Part shown: positions 40,401 to 51,856 of the stretch, one piece after another | How the letters are laid out: each line of letters starts with the position of its first letter | How positions within the stretch are numbered: the first letter of the stretch is position 1 | Source of the DNA: Malurus cyaneus samueli | Lineage: Eukaryota > Chordata > Aves > Passeriformes > Maluridae | Direction of reading: 5' to 3' | Assembly: GCA_009741485.1 (NCBI GenBank) | Contig: CM019214.1 | Location: forward strand, 24,202,329-24,266,328 | Length of the DNA: 64,000 bases | Notes under the pieces: model-generated | The model's input: the letters and a program-made list of their open reading frames with translations, nothing else | Databases searched by the model: none | Told to the model about the DNA's origin: nothing | Made by a program: the position numbers and the translations under genes

Positions 40401-42294
40401 CCAGATCTCTTTCTTTAATCTACCAGCAAGGGGTGAAACCACAAAAAAGGAACCACAGCTCAATAGGCAGGGAGGCTCCCTTTTAACATTTTCTCCAGAC
40501 TCAAGTTTTTACAGACACATGACAAAGACACTTTCCTGCCTTTACTGGTTTGGCAGACATAAGGACTGTAGCATAATAATTGTCATCAACACTTGTAAAT
40601 GGACTGAGGACTCTTGCCTTGACTTTTGGAGAGCAATAATAAAGAAACTTGTCGACATTTTTCCCCTTATTCTTACATAAAGCTACACTCCTTCTCTGGT
40701 TTTGGTTCTCTCCTATGAAATTGTCATTAAGATCCAAATTCCAGGTACTTTCAAACATATGTGAGCAGCAGAGAAAAAGAAAACACAGCCTTGTAATTTA
40801 CATGATGTGAACACAAAACCTTGTCAGAATTCTTTAAATATGCTAAGCTAAAGGAAAGGCAGGAAAATTTGAATTCATGTGGCTCAATGAATGCAACTCA
40901 ACTTTCTGTTGCCTTTACCATGAATGAGATTGTTGGTATTCTTTTCACAGAATGATTTTTTCTTGAACAAGATCTGAAGGGGCAAAAGATATCCAGTAGA
41001 AGCACATCAACTTGAAAGAAAATTTGTTTTGCCCTTTTCTGTTTCATTTTCTCATAATAACACATAACTTGTATTATACAATGGTTAAAAAGCTGCCGAG
41101 AAACGCTACTGATTATTTTTCTTCAAAAGGAAAATCCACAATTTCAACTTTTAGACAAAAAAAAGAGCATGGTCCAAACTCCCATCATTTCTCTTGGGTT
41201 AGATTTTACGTGGTGGTAACCTGTGTGAACAACTTGCAAGATGTGCAGTGACTGGCAAGAGCAAGCAGAGCTTGGCAGGTCACAAGCCCAGGCACAAGGC
41301 TTGGATTGAGCCCTGCAGCTCCCACTTCCATCGTCCTGCTCTGTCTGTGGCCAGCCCAGGATGTCACCCTGTGCCCTGCCTGCCAAGCTGGAGGTGGCAG
41401 CATCCTTCCTGCTGTAGCATCACCCTGCTCCGGGCTCTATGCTGATAAGGCTTTGAACTGCTGTTTGTAGAAGCTCTTTCATGTCTTTTCCTCCAGACTG
41501 TGTCTTTCATATCCTCTGAACACACAGAGCAGGAATTTGCCCAAGATTCATAAGCTTTACTATCTAGTCTCACCTGGATTAAATTTCTTTGCTTTTCTTT
41601 GCAGAAGTCTTGATATATGACTGAAAGTTTGCAAAGCCCAAATGCTTTTTCTTTCTTTTTTTTTTTTTTTTTTTTTTTGCTTCCTCTTTCATTTACAGGG
41701 GACTGTATGGGCTTCAAACAAAATACAGAATGGCATTTTTCACTTTGGTCCTCTACTGATTTATAACAAGTATGGGGAAGTGGAAAAAGCACAACACTTG
41801 AGAAAAATAATTCACCCCAACAGATTGAAATCATCAGGAAAGTTTTCATTTGCAATGTGACTACCAGCCTGCAGGGGGTAAGGGAGCAAGGACATGTTCT
41901 CTCTCCCAAGAGCAAAAGAAATCCCTTTTATCACAAGTGATGTGTTAATATCAAATCTGAGACATGACAGAAAAATTCTTCTGGAAACTACTGTGAAAGG
42001 GTTGTTAAATACTGATGTGCACCAGATACTAATGCTTGTCCTAAACAAGAAGGGAGGGCCAAATTCAGACATCAAATATTGGCTATAGCACAGAAGGTAT
42101 GGATAGAGTGAATCCAAACTAAAACTAAGCCTCAAGACAAAATACCCCACACAAGTTCAGTGGGCTGAAGCAACGCACCTTATATGCAAAGCCCTATTGA
42201 TTGAAGTTACAAAAGCCTAATTCAAAGAGTCATTACTAGTCCAGTTCTGATGATACTTATTGTCCATATTATATAATTATTACAGGAAAATCAG
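40401..42294. other. non-coding stretch with T23 tract
   Basis: No gene recognised. A T23 homopolymer lies at 41656-41678 and accounts for the poly-lysine run in the minus-strand frame 41364-41915, which is therefore not a gene. A GC-richer patch at about 41240-41440 shows nothing identifiable. Confidence 0.55.
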
Positions 42295-42740
42295 AACAGA
42301 CTTTTCAGGAGGGACTGGCAGGACTGCTGGGGTGGAGCAATATGACTCCACTTTAAGTAAAGGTTATATTTTCCATCACTTTAGGGATCCCTTTAGGGAT
42401 GCTGTATTTGAAAGGCTGTGAGTTAAATCAGAGAGAGGCAAAGAAAGAAGATACTGTTACTGGTGTCCTCTATCAGCCAGGACAGTAACAGTAGTGAGTT
42501 AGTTATTCTACCGGTCTTTAGGAGAAATCTCTTGATTCATACCCCTAATCTTTATGGGATATTTCAGTGTCCCACGCATCAGCTAGAAATACTCTACTGT
42601 CCCTCTGTGGACAAGTGGGCTGGGAATTCCTAAAGTTTGTTTAATGCAATTTCCTTTCACAATTAATCAGTGAGCCAGCCAGGAAAGGTGCCCTCCTGGT
42701 CTTGCCTTTTGTGAAAGAAGAAGGGTTCATGGGAGATGCC
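42295..42740 (+). mobile_element. CR1 LINE remnant, endonuclease region of ORF2
   Basis: Three islands read like decayed CR1 ORF2 endonuclease in the expected order. At about 42310-42350 is the stretch whose translation gives an acidic-tryptophan pattern (GGACTGGCAGGACTGC and following). At about 42455-42510 is the equivalent of the VYYRPP...QD motif. At about 42550-42740 is the NFPDISW-like segment followed by the equivalent of the EPxRxGALLDLLF...REGLVGD block. Stops and indels in all frames show it is long dead. The 3' limit is where the resemblance fades, near 42740. CR1 is the dominant LINE of birds. Family membership is recognised by eye; subfamily cannot be assigned. Confidence 0.7.
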
Positions 42741-43782
42741 ACACGTGAGCACACACCCTGATGAACAGAGCAATCGTGCTTCCTCTGCTCATCCAGCCAA
42801 CATGGCTAACTCATGGAATACACCTTGGAGTCTGTAGAATGATGTCTTGCTGTAATACCTTACAGACAAAGGTGTTTAGCCTTTAAATACAGTCGGCTTT
42901 TTTTTTGTGGCAGCATGAAAAGTTTCACTTTGTCACCTTCTGTGCCACCCAGCTCAGTACAGAGAGAGAACTGACATTATCTATCTTTCATTTCCTGCCC
43001 AGCTTTGATAGTCACTCCTGGAATCCCTCATGCTGGTCTCAGTCTGTGGCTTTCTTCCCCTGGGAATACAAGTGTAGAAGACACAAGATACATGATGCTG
43101 TTGTGCCCCAGAGATAACTCTGGTCTGCAGAACCGCTTCACTGGGATGTCACATGGCAAAGCAGAAGAAAACCCTGATTATGTTGTCCTCTTTCTACTGC
43201 AGCCATCTCCATGTGACTAAAGATATGTTCTCATCTGTCTGCATAAGGGAAAATTCAAATAAAGGGGAATTAATTGCATTGCAAAGACTGGAGCAGGGCA
43301 GAACTGGGTTTCCCAAAAGAGTCTTCTTTCTTGTGCTAGCTGCCTAGCACATGTAATATTAAGATGGCCAGGACACTTTGGACTGATCCTCTGCTCTTTA
43401 ATCACTGCTGAAAATGTGTGCATTGAAATATTTTCTCTTTCTCACACTTGTGAGAAAATATGTAAGCGGAGAATGTAATTTTTTTCTATTAGATGTGAAT
43501 GATGAAATAGATACTTCTTGAAAATTCAGCCTGATGCCTGTTACATCAGGTAAAATATCAAAGCACAGATACACTTGAGTGACAAAGAACAATTTAGTCC
43601 AATATCTGAGAAATAAAATTAAGCACAAATTATGTAGACAATAACTTCTTTTATCCAAAGGCAGCAGCATTTGGAAAAAAAAAAATTTATTATATCTTAT
43701 ACATGTTTCTGTTTGGATGTTCTCCCTATTTAAACCATGAAGTTAGTAAAATGTTTCACTGGGACCTTTAAAAATGTTTATT
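42741..43782. other. non-coding stretch between CR1 and LTR relics
   Basis: Nothing recognisable apart from a short A-tract at about 43674-43685. The bases right after 42740 may be further decayed CR1, but the resemblance is too weak to call. Confidence 0.5.
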
Positions 43783-44224
43783 GCTGAGCAGGGTTCACAC
43801 AGAGCCAAGCTCTTTCCTAGTGCCACAATGTTGGGGGTGCCTGGGAGAGTGGGAGGAAACACAGCCAGGACAGGTGACTCCAACTGACCAAAAGGACATT
43901 CCAGACCATCCAACATTATGGTCAGTATATGAGGGGGAAGAAGAAGAAGGACAGTGGGGACATTTGGAGTGATGGAGTTTGTCTCCCCAAGTCACTGTTA
44001 CACATGGTGGGTCCCTGCTGTCCTGGAGATGGCTGAACACCTGCCTGCACATGGGAAGCAGTGAATCAATTCCTGGCTGTGCTTTGCTTGCATGTGTGAC
44101 TTTTGCTTTCCCTATAACCTGCCTTTATCCCAATGCATGACTTTTCCAGCTTTTACCATTCCCATTCTCTCCCTGATCCCAGCTGTGTGGAGTTTGGCTG
44201 ATGGCTGACCAAGCTGGCATGACA
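43783..44224 (+). mobile_element. endogenous retrovirus solo LTR
   Basis: The segment follows, block by block, a well-known avian retroviral LTR type. It has a U3 block with an ACAGCCAGGACAG word near 43860 and a TATA-like CAGTATATGAGG at about 43922-43933. The block GGAGATGGCTGAACACCTGC follows at about 44024-44043. Next come a GCTTTGCTTGCATG stretch, a degenerate polyadenylation-signal area near 44110-44135, and a 3' end reading GCATGACA at 44217-44224. No internal gag, pol or env sequence is adjacent on either side, so it is a solitary LTR left by recombination between the two ends of a provirus. The 5' boundary is uncertain because the expected terminal TG block is not clear. It carries no open reading frame of note and is defective. 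Confidence 0.75.
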
Positions 44225-44234
44225 CAGAGAGGGT

Positions 44235-44296
44235 AGGGACACTTTCCTCACTGCAGTGGAACTTTCCTCACTGCAGTAGGGACACTATCCTCACTG
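44235..44296. repeat. small minisatellite, three units of 20-23 bp
   Basis: Three imperfect copies of a unit containing ACTTTCCTCACTG lie directly 3' of the LTR end. The third copy has T to A (ACTATCCTCACTG) and diverges after the core. Confidence 0.8.
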
Positions 44297-45559
44297 ATCC
44301 AGGAGAGTTTCAGAAGCACAGGATGCTCTCCGTGGCTTGCAGCATGGAGTGACCAAGCTGGCACCACATTCAGGGCAGTCTGTAACCATGCTGCAATCCA
44401 GCTTGCTCTGAGAAGATGCAGCTCTAGCATCAGGCCAGAGCTACAGTGCCGAAGAAGATTAGAAGTTTGATGTATTTTCTCTCATGATATAGTAACAAAA
44501 TAAATATATATAGAAAAGCCATAGTCAATAAGAAAAAGGTGACCACAGAACATATTGTTTTGGTGAAAATAGTAGTTGCTACCTTGTTTATTAGAGAACC
44601 CCCCAGTCCCTCAGTATTTATGATGTATTTCAAGGTTCACTAATAAACTTTCGCATTTCATAAATTTTGAACAGTATTTTCACTGGCTGCAATATTACAC
44701 AGTTATAGCTTTCACAAATAATATAACCATCTCATTCTTCAAATTGCTCGTTTTTCTTTTCTTTAGGAAGTACTGATGAGTGCACTTAGAAATCAGCCTA
44801 TGTGAGTTCACTTTCTTGTTTTTATTACTATTCAGAAAACATTTTTTTCTGGGCAGTGGAAAGGATCTGTACAGGCTGAACAAAAAATGCAGTGAAGTTA
44901 TCAGAAAGTACTCTCCTCACCACAATAGGAATAGCTTAAGGTGCATTCAATTCAGATTCCACTACATCTCCTTCATTTACAGTATGGTGATGGGGAAAGG
45001 GAATTAATTTCATATCACTTTAAGCCTTCTCTGTCACTAAGCAGTTGGTAATGTTTGATTCCATTCTCCTCAGGTGGTTAATTTTTACTGGGAGTAGGAA
45101 AATGTTATTATCTTCATTCTTTTGTAGTTCTAAGCTATACCTGCTCTGCCAAACGTACCAAGACCGTAAAAACTACCTACTAAAGAAATTTCAAATGCAT
45201 ATATACATTAAAATTATTTGTTAGATTCAGCAATTCCTTTTCCCCTACAGCAAGAAACACAGCCTTTAGAAACTAGTATTGTGTGAAGAATAAGCTGTCC
45301 ATTCAAATACAAAGAATTCCTTTACCCAATTGTAATTTTTTCTCATTTGAAATCCATTTTCAGGCTTTATTATCTAATAAATACCAGATCCCGATTTATG
45401 TTGAGGCAGAATATTATATTAGCATTTATGGAACTCTGTTTCACTGTTGAACTCTGCTTATAGAAGATGAGCATTTTTCTTTAGCTACAGATGTCAACCT
45501 AAATTGATGAGACTCTCCCACTCCTAATAATTGGTATGAAATTTTTCAACATTCCCTGC
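44297..45559. other. non-coding stretch, no gene recognised
   Basis: AT-rich, with no repeat, exon or RNA gene that I can identify. Confidence 0.5.
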
Positions 45560-45860
45560 ACAGAAATTCATAGCCCACGCTGTAATGAGCCATTCAGCTT
45601 CACACGAAAAGCTAGCAAGAAAACCACCTTCTCCAAAAGCTAAAATGACTTATTAACACTTGCAAAATGTGGTACTGTATCAAAGAGAATGCGTGTGTTC
45701 TCCAAGGCATTGAGCACAGCACAGCCCTGTGTGTGCAATCTCCTCTGGAATGATACGGAGGACAGCCTTTAAAATTGCTTATTAAACATTTTAACAGAAG
45801 AACAAGCCAAAACTGTTCAACATTGCACAGGGTCTATACACGGCCCTGGAATTAAGAGCT
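45560..45860. other. candidate conserved non-coding element
   Basis: About 300 bp of non-repetitive sequence with homeodomain-type cores (GTAATGAGCC, TTATTAAC, TTATTAAAC), more CpGs than the surrounding DNA and no long frame. Its texture is enhancer-like. This is inference only. Confidence 0.22.
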
Positions 45861-47096
45861 TCTTCATTTTTTCCTCAGAGCACCATTGTCTTCAATTTGT
45901 TTTTCCTCTTTTGCTTTGCTGTCGTAATGGATTGGGCTGCCCTCTTGGGAAACTGCTTGTGAATACTGCTATGATCATCTGGGGAGGAAATCACCTGCAA
46001 AAGAGAAATTCAAGAGGCTGTTTGGTTCTTGCCCCACACTGGTGGAGAGACAACACTGTCAGGTCAGTGTCCAGGTCACTTATTGCAATTTTCTGATGAG
46101 TGGTATTCCAAAGTCTCGCATTGTCTCTGTCACTATATATCGATAGAGTTATTTTTCTGCCCAAAATCAGACTTCTATCTTCTTTCCTGTGATTAAACAG
46201 AACACTTCTTGCCATCTGTGGAAAACAACTGGACATGGAAAGCAATTAATGGTTGTGCTTTTTTTATGTTGCCTTTAGAAATGTGTATTAGAAATCTGTT
46301 TTGATCTCCACCACATCTGTCCTCTCTGCCTAAGACTAAACAAAGGCGGCATTTTCGATGTCCCACAAAGGTGACATCTTCCAGTTATCCTTATTAGTGC
46401 TACCTTTCAGCTTTTTGCATGCTCTGGCTCATCCACTCCTTTCAAAGGAATTGAAAGATCCGTGTGGCGAAAGGTCAAACACCAAGAAACAGAAACTTAT
46501 TGTCTGGTTGCTATTGTCTGTTTTTTTCAGAAAGGATCCCCTTTAAGGCAGTGGGCACAGTTCAGTCACCAGCACAGAGGCATCTGCTGTCATTTGAACT
46601 GTCCTACACATCTCCCCAGCCCTCCCATGGCTTTGTATTCCCTAGACCCACCGAGATATCTCAGCATCAAAAAGCACCACAAGTGACACCACGTTCAGGT
46701 AACTCAATCCATTTCTCTCTGTCTGCTTACAGAGCTGGACAAAAAATAATATTCCAAGATACAGCATCAGTTTGCTTTACTCATTTGAGAAATCCTTGTG
46801 CTTTTGCAGGCCACTCAGATTTCTACTGCCTCATGTAATGCAGGTTTATGCTTTCTGAGGATCTGTGAATGCAAGGAGTATGAATCCCTGCTCTTCTCCA
46901 GTAATAAATTACTTCACTTTTAACTTAATCTGTATATTCACATATGAGTTACTCTCTGCCTAAGTACCTTTTTTGTTGTATGACTCAATCCATAAGCTCT
47001 AAATATTGTTAATTATATCAAGGAATGGTATCCAACCCCAAAACAGATTTCCATGGAAGTGTTACTGGACGAACTCGGTGTAAAACTGAGAATTTG
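45861..47096. other. non-coding stretch, no gene recognised
   Basis: Nothing definable beyond short chance frames, the longest being 46464-46838 on the plus strand (124 codons, unrecognised). Confidence 0.5.
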
Positions 47097-47150
47097 CTTT
47101 TCATTCGACTGATGTTTTTCATTTGACTGACACTTTTCATTTGACTGCTC
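47097..47150. repeat. 18-bp minisatellite, three units
   Basis: Units at 47097-47114, 47115-47132 and 47133-47150 share TTTTCATTTGACTG (the first has C in place of one T). Because 18 is a multiple of three, the minus-strand frame at 47013-47243 shows a repeated QSNEKH-like hexapeptide. That is a by-product of the repeat, not evidence of a protein. Confidence 0.9.
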
Positions 47151-48014
47151 GTCTGTTCTTCCAATTATGCTTCTAGCAGCTTCCTTGCCACCTATGTAGC
47201 TATGTAAGGATGTATATATAGCCTTCCTAATCCTCTTCTGCAATTAACAAAGAAGACAGACCCTCCAGACTCTAGGGCTGTCAATGCTGAAAAATGCAAA
47301 GGGCCAGGAAGGAAGTTTGCACACTGAATCTTTGAGCATCTATAATTGTCTTTATCCCTTTATAGGTTTTTGATTGTTTCAACTAGTTCACTCTAAGATT
47401 TTGTCCGTGCCCAGTCCAGATGGCAGCAGAATCTCTTTCTTAAATAGGTGTTCCTCTTCAGGACACGGATCTTTTATCTCACTCTATAGAAACGTGACTT
47501 GGATGGTCTAAAACACAGCCCTCCAGCTGTCTTAGGCACAGAAACTGAAATGACACACAAAAGAGTAAATCCAGCTTTGGGCAGTGGGGCATCCACATGG
47601 GTCCAGTGCTGTGCAGCTTAGACAGCACCAACCAGCACTAACAGCAGGAGCAATACAGATATGAGACAGGGAAATCCCTTACCTGGCCTCATAATTGAAA
47701 AGTTATCTTCTTCCCTAATAGATACAGCTTAGTACAACAAAGTGTTTGTTTTAGCAGTCACTGTGTACCCAAAAAAGCCAGTTGAAAGCCATAATGTTGC
47801 TGGGTGACAGTGGCTGTAGCACAGAATTGTGGATCCTGTCCAAAGAGGTTAAAAGGAAGTTACTGACTATGAGGATTTTTTCTTTTCTGCTCCTGTCCTC
47901 ATTAAAAATCACAGGGAATTTCTGCAGATGGGCCAAGGGTGAGGAAATGCTCATTATAAATGCAGTGGGGAGTCTCAGTGACTAACCACTTGAGAAACAT
48001 CAGTGTAAATTTTA

Positions 48015-48118
48015 AGGGGAGCAAGGAAAAGCTCCAGCTTTTTGAGCATCTTTGTAGCCTCCTCTGGACTCACGCCAACAATTCCATGTCCTTCTTTCAG
48101 GAGCTCTGGAGCTGAATT
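48015..48118 (-). mobile_element. CR1 LINE fragment, end of ORF2 region
   Basis: Read on the plus strand, 48053-48112 matches the antisense of a highly recurrent CR1 block: the words GTAGCCTCCTCTGGACTC and ATTCCATGTCCTTCTTTCAG, followed by GGAGCTCTGGAGCTG. The element therefore lies on the minus strand. Only about 100 bp are recognisable and it is truncated at both ends. Confidence 0.7.
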
Positions 48119-51100
48119 TATTAACATGCAGAAATTGCAATATATAAAATTACAGTTTTAATTGAAAACTGTTGCTCATGCACATTTGTTGCTGAGAAGG
48201 GAAATATGGATTTTGATGCTGGCAGTGTTGAAATCCATAGTGGGCTGTTATTTGCTAATATTTTTATACATACAAAGCCTACGCACATCAGAAGCCACTT
48301 AACCAAGTAAGTAGGGTACAAATGTAGCTGAAAATTATTGCAGCTGAGGCAGTAGTGAGTGCAGGCTCTTCTCATCTGCACTCAGGCATGCAGAGAGCTT
48401 ATGCTTGCGTGTGAAAAAATGAGTTCTTTTTATATGATTTGCCTTTCTCCATTATCTGTAGAATACAGAAATAGCAGGGACAAAACCCTCCAGCATGACT
48501 CAGAGAGCTAAGAAAAGCCCCAAGCCCCCACTAATGTGATGTGGATGTGCAGAGCTGCTGACGGCTTTGTACAAAAATCCGGATATATCTCAGCTCACTG
48601 CCCTCAGATTGTCACTTCCAGCCTGCAGACGGGCACACGGTGGGGACAGTGGCACAAGAAAAGCAAGAAAAGGCTCAATTGCAGTCAATTGCAGTACTCC
48701 CGAGGAGTTAAACAGGGAGAGTTTTCCTCGGGTATTGAAGTCAGTGTGTCTGTGTAAAATTGCATCTTAACTGCAGGTCTGTGCATAGCGTGAGGTGTTT
48801 GCATTTTACTTTATTCTGAAAGTAGACCCGGGCAAGTCAGTGTGTCAGAAAATTGACACAGTTTTGATACATGACAAGTCCCTGGCTGAAGAATGAAGAT
48901 CGCTGCTGTGATCCATGCACAGCCCACCCTTCCCTTTTGCAGTCCAGCCTTTAACCAAATTCACTGTTCTGATTCACACAGGATCCCCCAGCAACAGCTC
49001 ACCTTGTAACCCCATTTAGTGCCAGACCTGTCTTAAAGGAAAAGCAAAATCATATTTATTGTCACAGACAACAGTAATGTACTTTATTTATGGAACTGGG
49101 AACAAAGTTACAAAAATAAAAGGAAGAAAAACTAATTATTAAAGCCCCCTAAAGTATTCCTCTGTCAGGAGCTGTTTGCTGATGTTGCTGCTATTGATAA
49201 ATTCTCACAAGCAAATACCCATCAGAGTGTTATTTTGGAGATCCTGCCTCTTCCTTTGCTCACAGTCCCTTGCTCATATGCTTTCTTAAAAGGACAAGTC
49301 TCTAAATATTTATAAATATCTGTTCCATCTCTCCAGTATTCCCTTTTTCAGCTGTTATTGTGACAGTCTTCACCATGTTTCAGTTTCATTTCTTTTTTTC
49401 TCTCCTGCCAGTCAGAGCAGACAGTCCCTCAAGGCTGGTTCTGTGTGTCACTATTGCTGTACGTGCTGCCCAGAGCACTAGCTGGGTCCCAAATGATGTT
49501 CAACCACTGAGGTAAATGCAGCAAAGTTGGTCATTTTACCAAACTTTCATATTTCTGCTAGGCATTTCCACCACCAGTTGAGCCAGAGCTGTGATTTATC
49601 ACATTTCAAACATTTATCTTCACTGTTCCTTCAAACCCAACAGCACTACACTCACACCCAGTCCAGCAGGTTTCCTCCTTGCTCAGCTAACAAAACCCAA
49701 AACACTGTAACAGAGACAGAAAGTGGAACACCTCAAAAGCCAATCCTTTCTGCAGGGAGTATGTTTTTCTCTAATTAGGGCACCTTCCTGATGTCTCTGT
49801 TTTAAAGCACCATGGCAACTGGTGATATGAACATTAACTAACCAAATGTAATGGGAGGGCAGGCTCTCAAAGAAGAAGAAAGTGCACATTGCAGGAGTGA
49901 ACTGTGCAAAATGAAACAAAAGCCAGCAAGTCTAGAACAGATTTCAAAAGTGGTTGGTAAGGAACAGGTACAAATTTTTGGAACTAGTAAACAGGGTAGG
50001 AAGGGTGAAGACTTACCAGCTGAGTCCTGGTAAGTTGTTCCCCATCTAATTTTCTTGGCATCTGGAACTGCAGATGTGTTGGTTGGAGTAGCCACCATTA
50101 TCAATAATAAACTACAACAATATACTTAGGCCATGACATGATTACCATTCTTCTTACTTTTTTTCATTTCTAGATGAGAATCCAGTTTACTATTATCCCT
50201 CTTTACAGGCAGGCTCTTATTTTTGCACTGTATTGGGATGGCCACAAAATACATGAAAAGTAGATTTTGTGAGGGCACAAACCCAGTAATTTCTTCCCTC
50301 ACCCCATTGACTGCAGAACCATTTCTTTTACTTTCTTATATATGTACATCAAGTTCATGTACATATAAAGTGTGATGAAACCAAATCAAGGAAAGGCAAA
50401 GTCACCAAGAAAATAAACACAGAGTAAATAAATACTACAGAGAATTCTTTAATGCTAGAGTTCTGCTTTCTGTAGCTATTACTAGTTAAATAAACACAGC
50501 TAAGTAGTCACATGAGTTACTAGGGAGCCATAAAAAGAGTCATTTTGTGAACTGATATCAAACCTTATCAAACTGTCTGTCCATCAAAAAAAGGAAAACC
50601 TTGGGGGTCAAACCACATTTACTTTTCAATAGGTGATCTTCATGCCTCTTGAACGTCAAGAAGAAAATACAAATTATCTGGTGCAGGTCTGTGTGCTCCT
50701 GAGGCTGCACAGCACCTGCCACAGGTGAGCTCAATCCCCATGGAGGCTGCAGACACTAATAAATTGTCAGTCTAAAGCTACTGCACCCTTATTTAAGACA
50801 TTCCAAAAAGAAAGGGCAAAAAACCCTGCATTAGTAAGCCCTCACAGTGCTGAATAAATTAGTATTTAGTGCACAGTTCAGAAAAGGGGTTTTGCTCTTT
50901 ACAGATTTAAATTCACACAGCACTGTATGGATGTAATTTCTTACATTGTCTGTGCATGTCTTTCTTTCATTGTCTATGAAAGAAAAGGATTGAATGCCTA
51001 TGGATTCAAACACGTTCAGTTTCCTTTTCCAAGCATATGGGTCCTATGCTCAAAAAGTTTGCTGTACATAAGTTTTCTGAATCACTTTGAGCAGATATAA

Positions 51101-51674
51101 ATAATCTGATTTTTAGTTCCCAAGTCCACAGTGTCCCAAGCTTTATCAGTAGAATACTATGTCTCATGTACTCTTCCAAAGTCCAAACATAAATAAATGA
51201 CGAAAATAAACTCTGCTACTTTGCTAGCTCAATTTACTGGGACATTCTTGCCTGCTTTTTTAACTCAAGTTACTGCTGCATGTTTATGGATTTGAATACA
51301 AAATACATTTGAATGAAAAGGAAGGCAAGGGAGTTTTCTAAGTGCCTTCTGTAAAAACAAAGAAAATTCTGGAAAAGTCTGGCCTTCCTGCAGGTTTGCC
51401 TGCTCATCTATCATAGTTGCACAGTGAACAATTTTTTCAAGGTGGGAAAGAGATGCTGGACAAAGGGAGCTTGTCTTGAGGGGTTTCTGGGTGGATGTAT
51501 CCAAGAGCTCTGCTATATTTCATCTTGCTTCCTCTCCAAGTCTCAGGTCTGCTTCTAGAGAAAATGCTGTGAGGAGTGAGGACAAACAAAGCAGCACATA
51601 ACTGGAAAAATATGTGGAATCATTCCTATATTAACTTTCAAATCTGAAGATGAGTCAATATAAAATTGGAATTC
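48119..51674. other. non-coding stretch, no gene recognised
   Basis: No exon, RNA gene or repeat family recognised. CpGs are slightly more frequent at about 48555-48740, but too few for an island. Confidence 0.5.
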
Positions 51675-51856
51675 TTGCAAAATTGGGACAGGCTGCCCAG
51701 AGAAGTTGTTGAGTCACCCTCCCTGGAGGTATTTAAAAGATGTGTGGATAAGTGCTTAGAGACATGGTTTAATGGTGGTCTTGGCAGTGCTGGGTTAATG
51801 GTTAGACAAGGTATCTCAGAGGTCTTTTCCAGCCAAGGAGTTTCTGATTCCATGTG
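51675..51856 (+). mobile_element. CR1 LINE 3' end
   Basis: The characteristic 3'-terminal CR1 block is well preserved. GGCTGCCCAGAGAAGTTGTT appears near 51690, then a CCTCCCTGGAGGTATTTAAA stretch, an ACATGGTTTAATGGTGGTC stretch, and a TCTCAGAGGTCTTTTCCAGCC stretch. It ends in GATTCCATG, the remnant of the (ATTCTATG)n tail of CR1. The orientation is plus. The 5' part of the element is missing, as is usual for CR1 copies truncated during reverse transcription. The plus-strand frame at 51666-51878 is simply this repeat translated. Confidence 0.88.

Noticed and set aside
41364..41915. 183-codon minus-strand frame
   Set aside because: It contains a run of lysines created by the T23 tract at 41656-41678, and no recognisable domain surrounds it.
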